DNA of 8,331 bases from positions 1 to 8,331 of the forward strand of contig JAEXAG010000163.1 of NCBI GenBank assembly GCA_023394655.1, given 5' to 3'. Under the pieces are notes generated by a model, which worked only from the letters and a program-made list of their open reading frames with translations, was not told the DNA's origin and ran no database searches. Position 1 is the stretch's first letter; each line of letters begins with the position of its first letter. Made by a program: the position numbers and the translations under genes. Below, one piece after another: positions 6,678 through 8,331 of this stretch. The DNA comes from Pseudomonadota bacterium (lineage in GTDB: Bacteria > Pseudomonadota > Gammaproteobacteria > Xanthomonadales > Xanthomonadaceae).

Positions 6678-7729
6678 CATGCCTGCCCGATGCGTTCCAG
6701 CCGGTAGGACCCATCCAGCACCCGCTCCACCCAGGGCTGGTTGGCCAGATACCAGTCCACCGTCTCGGCGATGCCCTGCTCGAAGCCGTGCGCCGGCTCC
6801 CAGCCCAGCTCGCGCTTCAGCTTGGAGGCATCGATCGCATAGCGCCGGTCATGGCCGGGGCGATCCTTCACGAAGGTGATCAGGCTTTCATGTTTCGCGC
6901 CGTCGGCACGCGGCCTGCGCTCGTCCAGCAAGGCGCAGATGGTCTTCACCACTTCGATGTTGCGACGCTCGGCATTGCCCCCGACGTTGTACACCTCGCC
7001 GACCTGGCCATCGGCCAGCACGCGACGGATCGCCGTGCAGTGATCGCCCACGTACAGCCAATCGCGCACGTTGCGGCCATCGCCATAGATCGGCAGCGGC
7101 TCGCCCGCGATCGCCTTGGCAATCACCAGCGGGATGAGTTTTTCCGGGAACTGGTACGGCCCGTAGTTGTTGGAGCAGTTGGTGGTCAGCACCGGCAGGC
7201 CGTAGGTGTGGTGGAAGGCGCGAACCAGATGGTCGGATGCCGCCTTGCTGGCCGAGTAGGGCGAGTTGGGCGCATACGCCGTTTCCTCGGTGAACAGCCC
7301 GCTGTCGCCCAGCGAGCCATAGACCTCGTCGGTGGAAACGTGCAGGAAGCGTAAGGCGTCCTTCGCATCGCCCTCGAGCGACTTCCAGTAATCGCGCGTC
7401 GCTTCCAGCAACACCAGCGTGCCGACCACGTTGGTCTGCACGAAGGCGGCCGGGCCGTCGATCGAGCGATCGACGTGGCTTTCCGCCGCGAAATTGATCA
7501 CGGCATCGGGGCGATGCTCCGCCAGAAGCTGCTCCACCCGCGCGCGATCGCCGATGTCGCCGTGGACGAACACATGGTTCGGATTGCCTTCCAGAGATGC
7601 CAGCGTGTCGAGGTTGCCGGCGTAGGTGAGCGCGTCGAGGTTGACGACCTTGATGCCGTCGGCAACCGCCTCGAGGACGAAATTGCCGCCGATGAAACCG
7701 GCACCGCCGGTGACCAGCCATGTCTGCAT
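6677..7729 (-). CDS. rmlB: dTDP-glucose 4,6-dehydratase
   Basis: This 350-residue extended short-chain dehydrogenase has the family's normal length. It converts dTDP-glucose to dTDP-4-dehydro-6-deoxyglucose with a bound NAD+, the second step of dTDP-L-rhamnose synthesis. TGGAGFIG (7-14) binds NAD, followed by DALTYAGNL (32-40), NFAAESHVDRSI (79-90), the catalytic STDEVYG (132-138, with Thr 133, Asp 134, Glu 135) and YSASK (Tyr 158, Lys 162). Downstream are NCSNNYGPYQFPEKLIP (184-200) and the sugar-nucleotide loop YGDGRNVRDWLYV. It is the first gene of the operon rmlB-A-C-D. The ATG at 7729 sits four residues before the first beta-strand motif as expected; the Shine-Dalgarno is weak (ACGGAA). 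A 207-base divergent region separates it from galE. Confidence 0.98.
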   Translation of the reverse strand: MQTWLVTGGAGFIGGNFVLEAVADGIKVVNLDALTYAGNLDTLASLEGNPNHVFVHGDIGDRARVEQLLAEHRPDAVINFAAESHVDRSIDGPAAFVQTNVVGTLVLLEATRDYWKSLEGDAKDALRFLHVSTDEVYGSLGDSGLFTEETAYAPNSPYSASKAASDHLVRAFHHTYGLPVLTTNCSNNYGPYQFPEKLIPLVIAKAIAGEPLPIYGDGRNVRDWLYVGDHCTAIRRVLADGQVGEVYNVGGNAERRNIEVVKTICALLDERRPRADGAKHESLITFVKDRPGHDRRYAIDASKLKRELGWEPAHGFEQGIAETVDWYLANQPWVERVLDGSYRLERIGQA

Positions 7730-7774
7730 GGAAGATTCCGTGGAACGAGGGGGAGGCGGCCGTGCCGCGCCGCG

Positions 7775-7780
7775 ATTCTA
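7775..7780 (-). promoter_or_regulatory. Candidate -10 box of the rml operon
   Basis: The minus strand reads TAGAAT, five of six matches to the sigma-70 consensus, placing a start near 7767 and a leader of about 38 bases before the rmlB ATG. I do not see a good -35 box 16-18 bases upstream. A 5-bp GCGGC/GCCGC hairpin (7756-7768) would fall at the very start of the transcript. It is the same hexamer as the one upstream of scoA. Confidence 0.4.
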
Positions 7781-7859
7781 CCTGCCTCTCCGGGGTTAAG
7801 CGGTTCAGGCACCGTCTCGCCCAGGGAAGCGGCACGTTACGCGGGAATCCCACCCAGCC

Positions 7860-7888
7860 ACGACATGTCTCGGTCCGAATCGTGTAAT
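7860..7888 (+). promoter_or_regulatory. Candidate sigma-70 promoter of galE
   Basis: ACGACA (7860-7865, four of six matches to TTGACA) is separated by 17 bases from TGTAAT (7883-7888, five of six to TATAAT). Transcription would start near 7895, leaving a leader of about 42 bases before the galE ATG. This is the AT-richest part of an otherwise GC-rich spacer, which supports the reading. Confidence 0.45.
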
Positions 7889-7936
7889 TTGCCGCTGTCC
7901 CCTGAACCACCAACCTCTGCAGAAACGGACTTTTCC

Positions 7937-8331
7937 ATGCGAATCCTCGTCACCGGAGGGGCCGGCTACATCGGCTCCCACACCTGCGTCGAACTGCTGC
8001 AGCGCGGCCACGAGGTGGTGGTCTACGACAATTTCCGCAATGCCCGCAGGCAATCGCTGGATGGCATCGCCGCGATCACTGGCAAGCGGCCGAAGCTGGT
8101 CGAAGCCGACATCCGCGCCACCGCTACCCTGGAGCACGTACTGCGGGAACACCGGATCGGTGCCGTCATCCACTTCGCGGCACTGAAGGCCGTCGGGGAA
8201 AGCCAGGAAGATCCACTGGCCTACTTCGACAACAACATCGGCGGCACCATCAGCCTGCTCAAGGCGATGCAGGCCGCCGGGGTGCGGTATCTGGTGTTCA
8301 GCTCCTCGGCCACGGTGTACGGCGACACCGA
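7937..8331 (+). CDS. galE: UDP-glucose 4-epimerase, 3'-truncated by the window end
   Basis: The first 131 residues are visible; a full GalE has about 330-340. The enzyme interconverts UDP-glucose and UDP-galactose with a tightly bound NAD+. The N-terminus RILVTGGAGYIGSHT (2-16) is the classical GalE Rossmann motif, followed by VVYDNF (28-33), IHFAALKAVGES (78-89), YFDNNIGGT (96-104) and FSSSATVYGD (121-130), which contains the catalytic Ser. The expected Tyr-x3-Lys would lie just beyond the end. The ATG at 7937 places the motif correctly; its Shine-Dalgarno is weak. It is transcribed away from the rml operon. A related UDP-hexose or UDP-hexosamine epimerase is possible, but the sequence matches GalE best. 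UDP-galactose would be a further precursor for the surface glycan. Confidence 0.93.
   Translation, partial: MRILVTGGAGYIGSHTCVELLQRGHEVVVYDNFRNARRQSLDGIAAITGKRPKLVEADIRATATLEHVLREHRIGAVIHFAALKAVGESQEDPLAYFDNNIGGTISLLKAMQAAGVRYLVFSSSATVYGDT

Noticed and set aside
7859..7884. An inverted repeat CACGA ... TCGTG across the candidate galE promoter, as a possible operator.
   Set aside because: The arms are only five bases with a 16-base spacer, which is likely by chance, and there is no second copy to support it.
1..8331. A hidden mobile element, CRISPR array, RNA gene or defence system.
   Set aside because: I found no terminal or direct repeats, no repeat-spacer pattern, no transposase or integrase motif, and no base-composition break; nearly every base is assigned to a recognised polysaccharide or CoA-transferase gene.

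Overview
The window is GC-rich (about 65% by eye) and almost fully coding. It looks like a surface-polysaccharide (LPS O-antigen/exopolysaccharide) locus from a gammaproteobacterium of the Xanthomonadaceae/Lysobacter type. That assignment rests on the gene order rmlB-rmlA-rmlC-rmlD-xanB followed by a two-subunit 3-oxoacid CoA-transferase. From memory, this matches the xan/rml/lps region of Xanthomonas campestris, where the CoA-transferase genes are called lpsI and lpsJ. The genus cannot be settled from the sequence alone.

Layout: (1) 1-1277, plus strand: the 3' part of a large protein with the end of a WbsX-type (GH99-like) domain fused to a rhamnan synthesis F (RgpF) domain; its start lies left of the window. 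(2) 1278-1343: a short convergent spacer holding a good intrinsic terminator for the minus-strand genes. (3) 1344-2685, minus: scoB and scoA, CoA-transferase subunits B and A. (4) 2686-2816: a spacer with small hairpins, a candidate promoter and a six-codon leader ORF in front of scoA. (5) 2817-4235, minus: xanB, the bifunctional mannose-1-phosphate guanylyltransferase/mannose-6-phosphate isomerase. (6) 4301-7729, minus: a tight rmlB-A-C-D operon (transcribed from right to left) for dTDP-L-rhamnose. (7) 7730-7936: a divergent promoter region. (8) 7937-8331, plus: the 5' part of galE, cut by the window end.

The genes fit one job, supplying and using activated sugars for a surface glycan. RmlABCD turn glucose-1-phosphate into dTDP-L-rhamnose, XanB makes GDP-mannose, GalE interconverts UDP-glucose and UDP-galactose, and the WbsX-RgpF protein probably acts in assembly of a rhamnose-containing chain. 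The CoA-transferase is the functional outlier. It could be central metabolism that happens to sit here, or it could supply an acyl group or precursor for the polysaccharide.

I do not see a clearly undescribed system. There is no CRISPR array, insertion sequence, tRNA or rRNA that I can recognise. The points most worth a second look are the CoA-transferase pair embedded in a sugar-nucleotide locus, the WbsX-RgpF fusion, the absence of xanA next to xanB, and the short leader ORF whose stop overlaps the scoA start.
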